From Archangium lipolyticum (GTDB taxonomy: Bacteria; Myxococcota; Myxococcia; Myxococcales; Myxococcaceae): DNA of 64,000 nt. The DNA is taken from NCBI RefSeq assembly GCF_024623785.1, contig NZ_JANKBZ010000004.1:434001-498000 (forward strand). Direction: 5' to 3'. The notes under the pieces were generated by a model. It was not told the DNA's origin and did no database searches. It saw only the letters and a program-made list of their open reading frames with translations. This document shows, piece after piece, positions 9,701 through 19,252 of the stretch. The stretch's first letter is position 1, and the number at the start of each line of letters is the position of its first letter. Made by a program: the position numbers and the translations under genes.

Positions 9701-10418
9701 GGAGGCCTTCCGGGCCACCTTCCTGAGCGCGCGGCGGGAGGAGCCGGGCCCGGCCATCCGCGCGGCCGCGGAGGCCTACCAGCAGGCGCTCCAGCAGGTG
9801 AAGAACCACGCCCAGCCCTGGGCGAACCTGGGCAAGGTGTACGGCTACCAGGCCACCTGGGCGCTGGAGCACGGGGCGGATCCGGAGCCCGCGCTGAAGC
9901 AGGGCGAGGAGGCACTGCGCCACGCCCTGGAGCTCAACGCCCAGCACCCGGACGCCTGGCGCCATCTCGGAGAGGTGCGCGGCGTGCGGGCCCGGTGGCT
10001 GGCGCGGCAGGGGCAGGCGCGGGAGGAGCACTTCGAGGAGGCGGCCCAGGCTCTCCAGAAGGCCCTCGAGCAGGAGCCGGAGCGGCCGGAGCTCCGTCTC
10101 GCCCTCGGTCACCACCTGGGAGAGTGGGCCCACTGGCGGCGGCGGGCCGGGGGGGACCCGGTCCCGCCGCTGAAGCGCGGCCTCGAGCTGGCCGAGGCCG
10201 CGCTCACCGCCAGGCCCGGCTGTCCCAAGGCCCGGGTGCTGCGGGCGAGCCTGCTCGCGGAACTCGCCGAGGACACTTCCGAGGCCCGGGAGCAGCAGGC
10301 GCTGCGGAGCCGGGCGCTGGAGGACTTCGATGCGGCGCTGGCCCGCAACCCCCACCTGGCGCCGGTCTGGGAGGACCGGCGCACCTCGCTGCGGAAGCCG
10401 CTGGCCGATTCCCGGTAG
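6744..10418 (+). CDS. Membrane Ser/Thr protein kinase with TPR repeats
   Basis: A Hanks-type Ser/Thr kinase that would phosphorylate cytoplasmic targets. Counted from the GTG at 6744, residues 1-115 hold a short helical region and a Pro-rich linker. The kinase domain follows: glycine loop GQGGMGRVF near 120, catalytic Lys142 (VALKFM), HRDLKPSN with Asp230, DFG with Asp252, and the APE motif. A single membrane helix lies at about 397-417. The remaining roughly 800 residues are TPR-like repeats, presumably for protein contacts. Open frame continues upstream to 6693, but that stretch adds only the sequence beside the REP copy. Length (1224 aa) is typical of large myxobacterial kinases. Confidence 0.93.
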   Translation: MRTTGSEPVEYEEELRLAVVEGILSKDEADSLRSEALELERSPLELLKERGRLSEETFASLRLEVSREPVPQSGPPPLEPPTQKPPGTGPTPTPTPSATSQDEVFPVPGWERYQPVRLLGQGGMGRVFLAYDPRLRRNVALKFMREGTPELAQRFLSEARSQARVTHERVCEVYEVGKVQDQAYIAMRYVDGRPLGQLASELTLEQKVLVLRHVAEGVHAAHRAGLIHRDLKPSNILVERTEDGSLQPYVMDFGLARDWREEVTATGSVLGTPHYMAPEQARGEVAKLDRRADVYSLGATLHAILTGQPPFIASNALEILTRIQTEEPRPLRTLDKDIPADLEAIVLKCLEKERSARYDSARALAEDLERFLAGEPVRARPAGLAYRLRKKVRKHRVLVSLGTLTLVVVTLALGQVIRARHEVAERERLSRRYTESVERIEAMARYVSMLPLHDTRADKKLLRERMAALEAEVNQAGGQAGGPGNYALGRVLFALGDKEEARKRLETAWALGYREPRVAWALTQVLGELYAEPLLEVARLRNPEQREARLRELQRRYRDPALEYLRRSEGPEVPAPPAYVAALLAFYEGHHDEALSRLEAARGVAPWLHEVPLLRGDILVVRAGQRWNSGDLDGARADFEAARQSYATAASIAASSPAVYHSQARLEYAQLLMGLYGKGEVMEHYTRGLEAVSRALTADPDYFLSRLRESRFHRRLAEYRTGRGEDASELLQKALTSARSLLELYPDRMLAHLELGEVLWQLARNRQARGQDPREQLQQALEAFSRIPQEERGYAFLTDEGLIFKVWADYEDQLGLDSLAHRGQAIEAFQAAASVDEGRLSEAWVNLGSAYFKRSSHPKAADPQGDLERARDALERALSISPGNYVPCFYGAQVHEQLAHRHYNRGGETRPELERAIELYRKGLAINAKVPQLHNGLGGALLWRAQLTWEEGGDPFPGLDEARAAFEQARTLAPKQWFAFNNLGEVEAFRATFLSARREEPGPAIRAAAEAYQQALQQVKNHAQPWANLGKVYGYQATWALEHGADPEPALKQGEEALRHALELNAQHPDAWRHLGEVRGVRARWLARQGQAREEHFEEAAQALQKALEQEPERPELRLALGHHLGEWAHWRRRAGGDPVPPLKRGLELAEAALTARPGCPKARVLRASLLAELAEDTSEAREQQALRSRALEDFDAALARNPHLAPVWEDRRTSLRKPLADSR

Positions 10419-10430
10419 GAGCGCGGGCCG

Positions 10431-10841
10431 CTAGCGGCGATGGCCGCCGGGTTTCTTGTCGTCCTCGCCGCCCGACTCCGGCACCACCTCCAGGTCGCCC
10501 GCGACGGTTCCCGGCGTGTCGTACTCACCCGTGTGGGCCGCATGGGCGGAGCCCGAGGCGTTGGGGATCGCCGTGAAGCGGTAGTCCTGGAAGGCCACCT
10601 CCGCCACCGGCTCCGGGGACGTGGACTGGGCGGCGAGCGTCGCTCCCCCCACCTGGATGTTGTTGAGGGCGGACACGAAGGGCGAGCCATCCGGGAAGTT
10701 CACGGTGAAGACCGCCGTGCTGCCCTGCACCGTGAACACCACGGAGTCCGCGTACGTCACTCGCTTGCTGGGGCTGTAGGTGGCTTTGTTGTTCGCGGAG
10801 TTGTTGGGGTCGATGTGAAGGGTGACGGTGACGATGGGCAT
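10431..10841 (-). CDS. Conserved protein of unknown function, tandem paralogue 1
   Basis: I do not recognise this 136-residue protein. It aligns over nearly its whole length with the next gene upstream (10895-11398), sharing VTIxLxIDPN, SVVFTVQGS, VFTVxFPxGSPF, VGGxTLAAQS, YRFxAIP and the near-identical GTVAGDLEVVPESGG. The alternating hydrophobic pattern suggests a beta-sandwich. There is no signal peptide. The tail is charged (EDDKK). AAAGGA precedes the ATG. It is the last gene of a probable operon behind the sigma-54-type promoter at 12230 and converges with the kinase gene. Confidence 0.75.
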   Translation of the reverse strand: MPIVTVTLHIDPNNSANNKATYSPSKRVTYADSVVFTVQGSTAVFTVNFPDGSPFVSALNNIQVGGATLAAQSTSPEPVAEVAFQDYRFTAIPNASGSAHAAHTGEYDTPGTVAGDLEVVPESGGEDDKKPGGHRR

Positions 10842-10894
10842 GGGAATGAATCCTTTCGTGAGACGGGTGGAGAATCACGGAACAACCGCGGGCA

Positions 10895-11398
10895 TCACTT
10901 CTTGTCGTCGCCACTCAGCTCCGGCAGCACTTCCACGACGACGGGCTCGCCGAGGACGGGCTCGCCGAGAACCGGTTCCGGCGGCGGCTGGGGGAACGGC
11001 ATGACCACCACCGACCTGCCCGGGTCGTTGCCCCCCGACTCCGGCACCACCTCCAGGTCGCCCGCGACGGTGCCGGGCGTTTCGAGCACGCTGTTGCCCG
11101 AGGTGGAGCTCTTCTCGGGAACAGCCACGAAGCGGTAGCGCGCGAGGGGCACCCTCGCCACCTTCTCCGGGGGCGACGACTGCGCGGCGAGCGTCGTTCC
11201 CCCCACCGAGAGGGAGGAGACACCGGAGTCAAAGGGAGAGCCCTCCGGGAAGGTCACGGTGAAGACCTGCGAGCTGCCCTGCACCGTGAACACCACGGAG
11301 TCATACGGCTCCACCTGATTGCCGGGGCTGTAGCGGGCGCTGGCCTGAGTGGTGTCGTTGGGGTCGATGCTGAGGATGATGGTGACGGTCTGGGACAT
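10895..11398 (-). CDS. Conserved protein of unknown function, tandem paralogue 2
   Basis: This is the 167-residue paralogue of the gene at 10431-10841 and is likewise unrecognised. The shared beta-rich core is followed by a longer tail that carries a short duplicated element (PVLGEPVLGEPVVVEV) and ends in acidic and lysine residues (SGDDKK), like its partner. It lies 44 bases downstream of the lipoprotein gene and 53 bases upstream of its paralogue, all on the same strand, so co-transcription is likely. No export signal is visible. The pair probably arose by local duplication and may encode a structural or inclusion-type protein, but that is a guess. Confidence 0.75.
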   Translation of the reverse strand: MSQTVTIILSIDPNDTTQASARYSPGNQVEPYDSVVFTVQGSSQVFTVTFPEGSPFDSGVSSLSVGGTTLAAQSSPPEKVARVPLARYRFVAVPEKSSTSGNSVLETPGTVAGDLEVVPESGGNDPGRSVVVMPFPQPPPEPVLGEPVLGEPVVVEVLPELSGDDKK

Positions 11399-11442
11399 GA
11401 GAAATGAGCCCGCCCTGCTGGGAAGGGTGAAGAATCGCGGAC

Positions 11443-12189
11443 CTACTGCGCGCAGTAGGTGCCGCGGTCGATGATGGCGGTCACGTCGACGACGGAGCCC
11501 GGGTGGATGACGAACTCGCTGGCGCCCACGTGCTTCGTGTCACGGCTGCACCAGTCGTAGGTGTAGCCAAGCCCCGTCCACGGGTAGCGCGTGGCCTGCC
11601 AGAAGCCGTAGCTGGAGGCGTAGTTGTTGATGAACCAGCTCTTGTGCTCGGCCGTCACGTTGTCCGGGAACTGAATGCCGCACGTGCTGTCGTCGATCTC
11701 CGGGTCCGCGCAAGGCCGGAACATGTCGCCCGGCTTCACCCACATCTCGACGAACACCCGCCCGTTGTCGGACTCGTTGGCCGGGGGGAGGCCGAGGAAC
11801 TGGTTGATGCGCACGATGCGGGCCGCGTCATCGGGCAGCGTCCGGCACAGCTCCTGGAGCTGCGGCACGGCGGTGACCCAGATTTCACGCGCCAGCGTGT
11901 TCTCGCCCTGCTTGTAGCCCGTGAACGTGGTCCAGGCCACCATGCGCACCGCCGTCTTGTCCGCGTTCCACGACAGGCGCGTGTTGGACGGGGTGATGGC
12001 CCAGAGGTTGTCGACGACGTCCTCCGAGGTGTGCTCGGCCGCATCGTCGACGCCGGCGTCGTAGTCCGCCATGGTGCAGGCCGCGGGCTGCGGGGCAGGC
12101 TCCTCCTCCTCGGGCCCACAGGCCACCAGCGACAGCAGGGCCCCGGCAGTGGAGAGCCACCGCATCCGGCGCGTTCCTTCGTGAATCAT
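11443..12189 (-). CDS. Secreted lipoprotein of unknown function
   Basis: The 248-residue product begins with a lipoprotein signal (AGALLSLVACGPEEEE). The acidic residues after the cysteine are typical of exported myxobacterial lipoproteins. The mature part has several cysteines (CTMADYD, ELCRTL, RPCAD, DSTCG, WCSRD, TYCAQ) that could form disulfides. No family is recognised. AAGGAAAAGGA just before the ATG at 12189 supports this start; a methionine eight codons further in is an alternative. The gene sits directly downstream of a candidate sigma-54 promoter and the GACACGTCA site cluster, and next to the sigma-54 activator gene, so it is the probable first target of that activator. Confidence 0.75.
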   Translation of the reverse strand: MIHEGTRRMRWLSTAGALLSLVACGPEEEEPAPQPAACTMADYDAGVDDAAEHTSEDVVDNLWAITPSNTRLSWNADKTAVRMVAWTTFTGYKQGENTLAREIWVTAVPQLQELCRTLPDDAARIVRINQFLGLPPANESDNGRVFVEMWVKPGDMFRPCADPEIDDSTCGIQFPDNVTAEHKSWFINNYASSYGFWQATRYPWTGLGYTYDWCSRDTKHVGASEFVIHPGSVVDVTAIIDRGTYCAQ

Positions 12190-12229
12190 GAATCCTTTTC
12201 CTTGGTTGGGGTCGAGGCTCACGGCCCTG

Positions 12230-12245
12230 TGCAAGGGGGATACCG
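12230..12245 (-). promoter_or_regulatory. Candidate sigma-54 (-24/-12) promoter
   Basis: Read on the minus strand, ACGGTATCCCCCTTGCA has the invariant GG-N10-GC spacing. The -12 element TTGCA is perfect, but the -24 element is only a partial match beyond GG. The predicted transcript start would lie about 30 bases upstream of the lipoprotein ATG at 12189 and about 80-150 bases downstream of the site cluster. Confidence 0.5.
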
Positions 12246-12311
12246 TCATGAGGCGCGGAGCCCGAATCTCCCGCTCCCAGAGGGAACATGCCCCGGTCCG
12301 CGAGCCACCAC

Positions 12312-12369
12312 CGTGTCGGCTGACACGTCAGCGCGCGAGCCGACACGTCACCGACACGTCATTGACGTG

Positions 12370-12372
<3 letters not shown>
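12312..12372. promoter_or_regulatory. Clustered GACACGTCA sites, probable activator-binding region
   Basis: Five copies or part-copies of one element lie within 61 bases. CGTGTCGG is at 12312, GACACGTCA at 12322, 12342 and 12353, and the inverted TGACGTGTC at 12363. The last two form a perfect palindrome with a one-base centre, and CGTGTCGGCT / AGCCGACACG (12312 / 12338) form a second inverted repeat. The cluster lies between a sigma-54 activator gene, whose stop it overlaps, and a candidate sigma-54 promoter. Confidence 0.65.
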
Positions 12373-13992
<1,620 letters not shown>

Positions 13993-14361
13993 GGGGCCTG
14001 TCCGAAGGGGGAATTGCCGCGCAGTGTATACCGCGCGAGGGTGACGCCCCTGGCGGGTAGGGAAGCTCCCTACCCTCTCGAGGGAGAAGAGGGAAGGAAA
14101 CGGAGCCTCCACGCTCCCGCCTCATCCCGGAGCGCGGGCGTTCGTCTGGATACAGGCTCCTGGCTCTTCGCGCGGACCCAGCGGGCAGCTCCGGCATGGG
14201 GTGTGCAGCTCAGGAGAGAGGCAGGAGAGGAGGGCGGGGAGACATCCCCTCGGCACGCAACGCTTGCGCCTTTCGTGCGCAGCCCTTGCGGGCCGGCCCC
14301 CTCTCGAACCCGTCCGTGCCTCGTGAAGCAGGCTGGCACGGGAGATGGAAGGGAGAGAGGT
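13993..14361. other. Divergent intergenic region
   Basis: This holds the upstream regions of the sigma-54 regulator (minus) and the stress-protein operon (plus). I see no gene in it. A TGGCACG at about 14335 looks like a -24 box but lacks the -12 GC, so no promoter is called. Confidence 0.5.
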
Positions 14362-14787
14362 ATGGCTCGCATCCTCATCGCCGTCGATGGCTCTCCAGCG
14401 TCCCTGCGGGCCCTGGGATTCGGGGCATCCCTGGCCGCGAAGCTGGGGGTGGGCATCGTCCTGCTGCATGCCATGCCCCCGGTGGTGCTGCCACCGGACG
14501 ACGGAGGCCCGCTGGCGGCCTCCGAGCTGAGTCACACCCTCCAGGCCGAGGGCGCCCGGTTGCTGGCGGCCCTGGGGGACAAGGCCCGCTCGTACGGAGT
14601 GCCGGTGGAGACGGTGCTGGGAATGGGGGACGCGGCGAGCGTCATCCACGAGCGGGCGGAGGCGCCCGACATCGAGATGGTGGTGATGGGGAGCCGGGGC
14701 CAGGGAGCGATGGCGCGACTGCTGCTCGGCAGCGTGGCCACCCAGGTGGTGCATCGGAGCAGCAGACCCGTGGTGGTGGTGCGATGA
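14362..14787 (+). CDS. Universal stress protein, UspA family
   Basis: A 141-residue single-domain UspA protein. It begins with the standard MARILIAVDGSPAS strand and ends with GSRGQGAMARLLLGSVATQV, which matches the ATP-binding G-x2-G-x9-G-(S/T) signature, so it probably binds ATP. The ATG at 14362 follows a purine-rich GGGAGAGAGG; open frame further upstream lacks family similarity. It heads a three-gene run with a second UspA and a P-type ATPase. Stress-linked regulation or support of ion homeostasis is an inference from that context. Confidence 0.92.
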   Translation: MARILIAVDGSPASLRALGFGASLAAKLGVGIVLLHAMPPVVLPPDDGGPLAASELSHTLQAEGARLLAALGDKARSYGVPVETVLGMGDAASVIHERAEAPDIEMVVMGSRGQGAMARLLLGSVATQVVHRSSRPVVVVR

Positions 14788-14807
14788 GCGTCGCAGGAGG
14801 AATCGAG

Positions 14808-15251
14808 ATGCGGAGGATACTCGTGGCGGTGGATGGCACCCCGGTGGCACGCGAGGCGGCGCGCGTGGGACTGGAGCTGGCCGGGCGCGTGGGCGCACGC
14901 GTGACGCTGGTGCATGTGCTGCCCACCTCGGTGGCCGAGGGCGAGACGGCCGACTTCGCCGCCTTCGAGCGGGCCTGCGAGGACTACGCGAACGGGCTGC
15001 TGGCGGAGGTCCACCCGGGCAATGGCCGGAGCGGACCGGCCACGGATCAGGTGGTGCTGCACGGCGAGCCGGCGGAGGCCATCTCGAAGGCGGCCGAGGC
15101 GGAGGACGTGGACATGGTCATCGTGGGGACGAGGGCGCGCGGGACGCTGGCGCGCACGCTGCTGGGGAGCGTGGCGGACACGCTGCTGCGGCAGTGCCCC
15201 AAGCCGCTGATGGTGGTGCCCGAGTCGGCCAACCGGGTACGCACGGAATGA
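14808..15251 (+). CDS. Universal stress protein, second copy
   Basis: A 147-residue UspA protein beginning MRRILVAVDGTPVA and ending with the ATP-binding signature GTRARGTLARTLLGSVADTL. The ATG at 14808 is chosen because a perfect AGGAGG lies at 14795-14800; an ATG at 14784 overlapping the previous stop is possible but adds only eight residues with no family match. Its own stop overlaps the ATG of the ATPase gene (ATGA), implying coupled translation. It differs enough from the first UspA to be an old duplication. Confidence 0.92.
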   Translation: MRRILVAVDGTPVAREAARVGLELAGRVGARVTLVHVLPTSVAEGETADFAAFERACEDYANGLLAEVHPGNGRSGPATDQVVLHGEPAEAISKAAEAEDVDMVIVGTRARGTLARTLLGSVADTLLRQCPKPLMVVPESANRVRTE

Positions 15252-17665
15252 GCGCCCCCGCCGCCAGCGTCGTCCGGGAGGAGCGCACGGGGCTGAGCGG
15301 GGCCGAGGCCGCGCGGCGGCTGGCGGAGCACGGGCGCAATGAAATCCAGCGAGGGGAGACGCGCTCGGCGTGGGGGGTGCTGCTGGAGCAGTTCCGCTCG
15401 CCGATGATCGCCCTGCTGCTGGGCGCGTGCGCGGTGTCGGCGTTGCTGGGGGAGCACGCGGACGCCATCGCCATTGGCGCCATCGTGGTCATCAACGCGC
15501 TCATCGGCTTCGCGCAGGAGTCCCGGGCGGAGCGGGCGCTGCTGGCGCTGCGCTCGATGACGGCGCCACGGGCGCGGGTGATGCGGGACGGCTACGCGGT
15601 GCAGCTGGCCGCGGCGGAGGTGGTCCCCGGGGACGTGCTGCTGCTGGAGGCCGGGGACATCGTGGCGGCGGACGCGCGCCTGTACGAAGCGCACGCGCTG
15701 GCCACCAACGAGGCGGCGCTGACGGGCGAGAGCGCGCCGGTGGACAAGGCCGCGCGCCCGGTGGCGGAGGACGCGCCACTGGCGCAGCGCACGGACAGGG
15801 TGTTCCTGGGCACGGCGGTGACGCGCGGCACGGGCCTGGCCGAGGTGGTGGCCACCGGCATGCGCACGGAGCTGGGGAAGATCGCCCACCTGCTGGCCTC
15901 GACGGGGGAGACGGAGACGCCGCTGCAGAAGCGGCTGGAGCAGGTGACGCGCACGCTGCTGATGGCGTGCGGGGTGGTGGTGGTGCTGGTGGCGGCGCTG
16001 GGCCTGTGGCACGGGGAGGGGTGGATGGGGGTGCTGCTCTCGTCCATCTCGCTGGCGGTGGCGGCGGTGCCCGAGGGCCTGCCGGCGGTGGTGACGATCG
16101 CCCTGGCGCTGGGCGTGCAGCGGATGGCGGCGAGACACGCGCTGGTGCGGCGGCTGCAGGCGGTGGAGACGCTGGGCTCGGCGACGGTGGTGTGCACGGA
16201 CAAGACGGGGACGCTCACCACGGGCACCATGGAGGTGCGCGAGGTGTGGGGCCCGGACGAGCGGGCGGTGCTCTTCACCTCGGCGGCGTGCTGTGACGCC
16301 TCGCTGGGACCGGACGGGAAGGAGGGAACGGGAGACCCGACGGAGCTGGCGCTGCTGCGCGCGGCGCTGACGAAGGGAATCCGCCGCGAGGAGCTGGAGC
16401 GCGAGCGGCCGCGGGTGAAGGTGCGGCCGTTCGACTCGGAGACGAAGCGGATGTCGGTGCTGCGCGCGGACGGCGTGCTGTACGTGAAGGGCGCGCTGGA
16501 GGTGCTGCTGCCCCGGTGCCGTGCGGGCACGGAGGGCGCGGTCGAGGCGACACGGAAGCTCGCGGGGCGGGGCCTGCGCGTGCTGGCGGTGGCGCGGGGA
16601 CAGGGGGAGGAGGAGGAAGGGCTGGAGCTGCTCGGGCTGGTGGGAATGGCGGACCCGCCGAGACCGGAGGCGGTGGAGGCCGTGGCGGCGGCGCGGGCGG
16701 CGGGGGTGCGCACGGTGATGATCACGGGCGACAGCCAGGAGACGGCGCTGGCGATCGGCCGCGAGCTGGGAATCGTGAGGCCGGGGGAGGACGCGGCGGA
16801 GCTCATCCACGCGCGGGTGACGGCGGAGGACAAGCTGCGCATCGTGCGGAGGTGGAAGGAGCGGGGCGAGGTGGTGGCGATGACGGGGGATGGGGTGAAC
16901 GACGCGCCGGCGCTGCGAGAGGCGCACATCGGCATCGCCATGGGCCGGACGGGGACGGAGGTGACGCGGGAGGCGGCGGACCTGGTGCTCACGGACGACA
17001 ACTTCGCCACCATCGTCACGGCCATCCGCGAGGGCCGGGCCATCTACGAGAACATCCGCAAGACGCTGGTGTACCTGCTGGTGGGCAACGTGGGCGAGCT
17101 GACTGTGATGCTGGCGGCCTCGCTGGTGGGCCTGCCGCTGCCGCTGCAGCCGCTGCAGCTCTTGTGGATCAACCTGGTGACGGACAGCCTGCCGGCGCTG
17201 GCGCTGGTGATGGATCCGGCGCGAGCGGAGCTGCTGTCGCGTCCGCCGAGGCGCCCGGAGGAGCCGATGCTGGGCCGGCAGCAGTGGAAGCACATCCTGC
17301 TGGTGGGGGCGCTGGAGGCGGTGGTGGTGCTGGGGGTCTTCATCTGGGCGGACCCCGAGCAACACGTGGAGAGGGCGAGGGCGCTGGCGTTCTCGACGCT
17401 GGTGTTCGCGGAGCTGCTGAGGGCCTTCGCGGCGCGGAGCGCCACGCGTCTCTTCTGGGAGGTGGGGCCGCTGACGAACCGGCTGCTGGTGGGCATCGTG
17501 CTCTTCTCGCTGGGGCTGCAGCTGGCGATCTACGAGCTACCGGCGGCGAGAAACCTGTTCGGGCTGGAGGCGCTCCACCTGTGGGAGCTGGGCCTGACGT
17601 TCGCACTGGGTCTCATTCCGGTAACGGCGCTGGAGCTCTCCAAACTCTTGCGCCGCGTGTTCTGA
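15248..17665 (+). CDS. Cation-transporting P-type ATPase, calcium (P2A) type
   Basis: An inner-membrane ATPase that would export Ca2+, or possibly another divalent cation, from the cytoplasm. The 805 residues contain the actuator motif [10 protein letters not shown], the membrane-4 motif VPEGLP characteristic of SERCA-like pumps, the phosphorylated Asp318 in DKTGTLTTG, and the hinge motif [12 protein letters not shown]. Pairs of membrane helices occur near residues 55-95, 240-290 and through the last 200 residues. It starts within the stop of the second UspA gene (ATGA). Pairing of universal stress proteins with a Ca2+ pump suggests a stress-ion homeostasis operon; substrate is inferred from VPEGLP only. 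Confidence 0.93.
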   Translation: MSAPAASVVREERTGLSGAEAARRLAEHGRNEIQRGETRSAWGVLLEQFRSPMIALLLGACAVSALLGEHADAIAIGAIVVINALIGFAQESRAERALLALRSMTAPRARVMRDGYAVQLAAAEVVPGDVLLLEAGDIVAADARLYEAHALATNEAALTGESAPVDKAARPVAEDAPLAQRTDRVFLGTAVTRGTGLAEVVATGMRTELGKIAHLLASTGETETPLQKRLEQVTRTLLMACGVVVVLVAALGLWHGEGWMGVLLSSISLAVAAVPEGLPAVVTIALALGVQRMAARHALVRRLQAVETLGSATVVCTDKTGTLTTGTMEVREVWGPDERAVLFTSAACCDASLGPDGKEGTGDPTELALLRAALTKGIRREELERERPRVKVRPFDSETKRMSVLRADGVLYVKGALEVLLPRCRAGTEGAVEATRKLAGRGLRVLAVARGQGEEEEGLELLGLVGMADPPRPEAVEAVAAARAAGVRTVMITGDSQETALAIGRELGIVRPGEDAAELIHARVTAEDKLRIVRRWKERGEVVAMTGDGVNDAPALREAHIGIAMGRTGTEVTREAADLVLTDDNFATIVTAIREGRAIYENIRKTLVYLLVGNVGELTVMLAASLVGLPLPLQPLQLLWINLVTDSLPALALVMDPARAELLSRPPRRPEEPMLGRQQWKHILLVGALEAVVVLGVFIWADPEQHVERARALAFSTLVFAELLRAFAARSATRLFWEVGPLTNRLLVGIVLFSLGLQLAIYELPAARNLFGLEALHLWELGLTFALGLIPVTALELSKLLRRVF

Positions 17666-17782
17666 CAAAGAACGGCACCCCGCTGGACGAAGAACGGCAG
17701 TCCGGTGCCCGTGAGCGAAGAGACATCAGAGTGGCGCCATGAGGCAGGCAGGCGAGCACGGTCATTGCACAAGGCCGCGCGC

Positions 17783-19252
17783 ATGACAGACAAACCCACC
17801 CGCAACTTCCGCCCGCTGTCCTCGCTATTCCTCGCACTCGCCCTCGGCTGCTCCGGCGCACCACCGGAGCAGGAGCCCAACACGGGAGAGCACTCCTCCG
17901 CCTCGACGGGCGATTCCAGCTACGACGAGCGGGACTCCCGGAAACCCCAGGACCCCGAACCGGTCACTCTCGGCTCGACGGTCTACTTCGTGGCCCACGA
18001 GGAGAGCACGGGCACCGAGCTGTGGCGGACGGATGGAACCCACGAGGGCACCCGGCTCGTGCGTGACATGGGCCCCGGGCCGAACCCCAACGACATCCTC
18101 GAGCTCGCCGCGTCGAGCGACACCGTGTACCTGACGAGAGTGGACTATGATGGCAGCGGCATCCGCCTCTGGAAGAGCGACGGCACCACCGAGGGCACCG
18201 TCCCGCTCGAGGTCCCCACGCGGGAATTCAATTACGACCATCCCGCTCTGCTCGTCCCTTGCGGAGACCTGCTGTTCTTCACGAACGAGGGCCCCGGGGA
18301 GAAGCCGGGCATCTGGCGGAGCAACGGCACGCCCGGGGGCACCGTCTCGCTGACCACCGCGGCGGGGCCCGACTGGAGCCCCTACGAAGGAGTGCGCCCC
18401 GCCTGCGCGAACGGGACGCTGTTCTTCGTGGGGAAGCGCACCACGGGCACCCTCGAGCTGTGGAAGAGCGACGGCACTCCCGGAGGAACGGTGGGGCTCG
18501 GCTCGCTCGGGCCCGACTCCCTGGGCTGGATGTACAGGCCCACCCTCGTCGCCCTGGGCTCGCGGGTGTTCTTCAATCCAGCCCTGGACGGGCAACCCCT
18601 CTGGACGAGCGACGGCACGTCCGCGGGAACGCATCCGCTCGGATACCCCGTGCAAGGCATGACGCTGACCCGGGGGCCCATCGTCGTGGGCGGAGCCCTC
18701 TACTTCACCACCCAGGACTTCAACACCCCGACCCAGCTCTGGACGAGCGACGGCACCGGGGCCGGCACCCGGCTGGTGACACTCGTCCCCGAGGCCCACT
18801 CGCCTCCCGACCTCATGGCCGCGGGTGACACGCTCATCCTCGCGGCGGCCGGAGGCATCTACCAGAGCGATGGCACCTCCGAAGGCACCACCTTCCTCTT
18901 CAGGCAGATGACCGCCCAGTACACGCAGATGCAGCCCGCGCCCACGGCCGCGAGACGGGGTGACCAGCTGTTCTTCCGCGTCTGGGAGAACCATCCCGCG
19001 TCGGCCTCCCTCTGGGTGAGCGATGGGACCACGGCGGGGACCACGCCCCTGCTGACCGCCCAGGGACAGCGCATCCAGGAACCGTTCGGCATCACGCGCG
19101 CCGGGGACCAGGTGCTGTTCTGGACCGATGATGGCGTCCACGGAATGGAGCCCTGGGTGACGGACGGCACGCCCGCGGGCACCCACCTGCTGCGCGACAT
19201 CCGGCACCAAAACGCCTCCGAGCCCGCGCACCTCACGAACGTGGAGGGGTAG
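17783..19252 (+). CDS. ELWxxDGT-repeat lipoprotein
   Basis: An exported lipoprotein (signal LFLALALGCSG) built of nine copies of the ELWxxDGT repeat, for example ELWRTDGTHEGT, RLWKSDGTTEGT, PLWTSDGTSAGT and EPWVTDGTPAGT. Such repeats are common in myxobacteria and probably fold as a beta-propeller; no specific function is established. The ATG at 17783 places the hydrophobic signal at the right distance from the start, whereas the upstream ATG at 17705 would bury it. It converges exactly on the sensor kinase gene with no spacer. Confidence 0.88.
   Translation: MTDKPTRNFRPLSSLFLALALGCSGAPPEQEPNTGEHSSASTGDSSYDERDSRKPQDPEPVTLGSTVYFVAHEESTGTELWRTDGTHEGTRLVRDMGPGPNPNDILELAASSDTVYLTRVDYDGSGIRLWKSDGTTEGTVPLEVPTREFNYDHPALLVPCGDLLFFTNEGPGEKPGIWRSNGTPGGTVSLTTAAGPDWSPYEGVRPACANGTLFFVGKRTTGTLELWKSDGTPGGTVGLGSLGPDSLGWMYRPTLVALGSRVFFNPALDGQPLWTSDGTSAGTHPLGYPVQGMTLTRGPIVVGGALYFTTQDFNTPTQLWTSDGTGAGTRLVTLVPEAHSPPDLMAAGDTLILAAAGGIYQSDGTSEGTTFLFRQMTAQYTQMQPAPTAARRGDQLFFRVWENHPASASLWVSDGTTAGTTPLLTAQGQRIQEPFGITRAGDQVLFWTDDGVHGMEPWVTDGTPAGTHLLRDIRHQNASEPAHLTNVEG

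Noticed and set aside
6921-10355. Open frame of more than 1100 codons opposite the Ser/Thr kinase gene
   Set aside because: It is a by-product of high GC on the complementary strand; the plus-strand frame has full kinase motifs and TPRs, the opposite frame has no recognisable content.
14334-14349. TGGCACG resembling a sigma-54 -24 box before the first UspA gene
   Set aside because: The position 10 bases after GG reads GG instead of GC, and a start there would leave almost no leader before the ATG.
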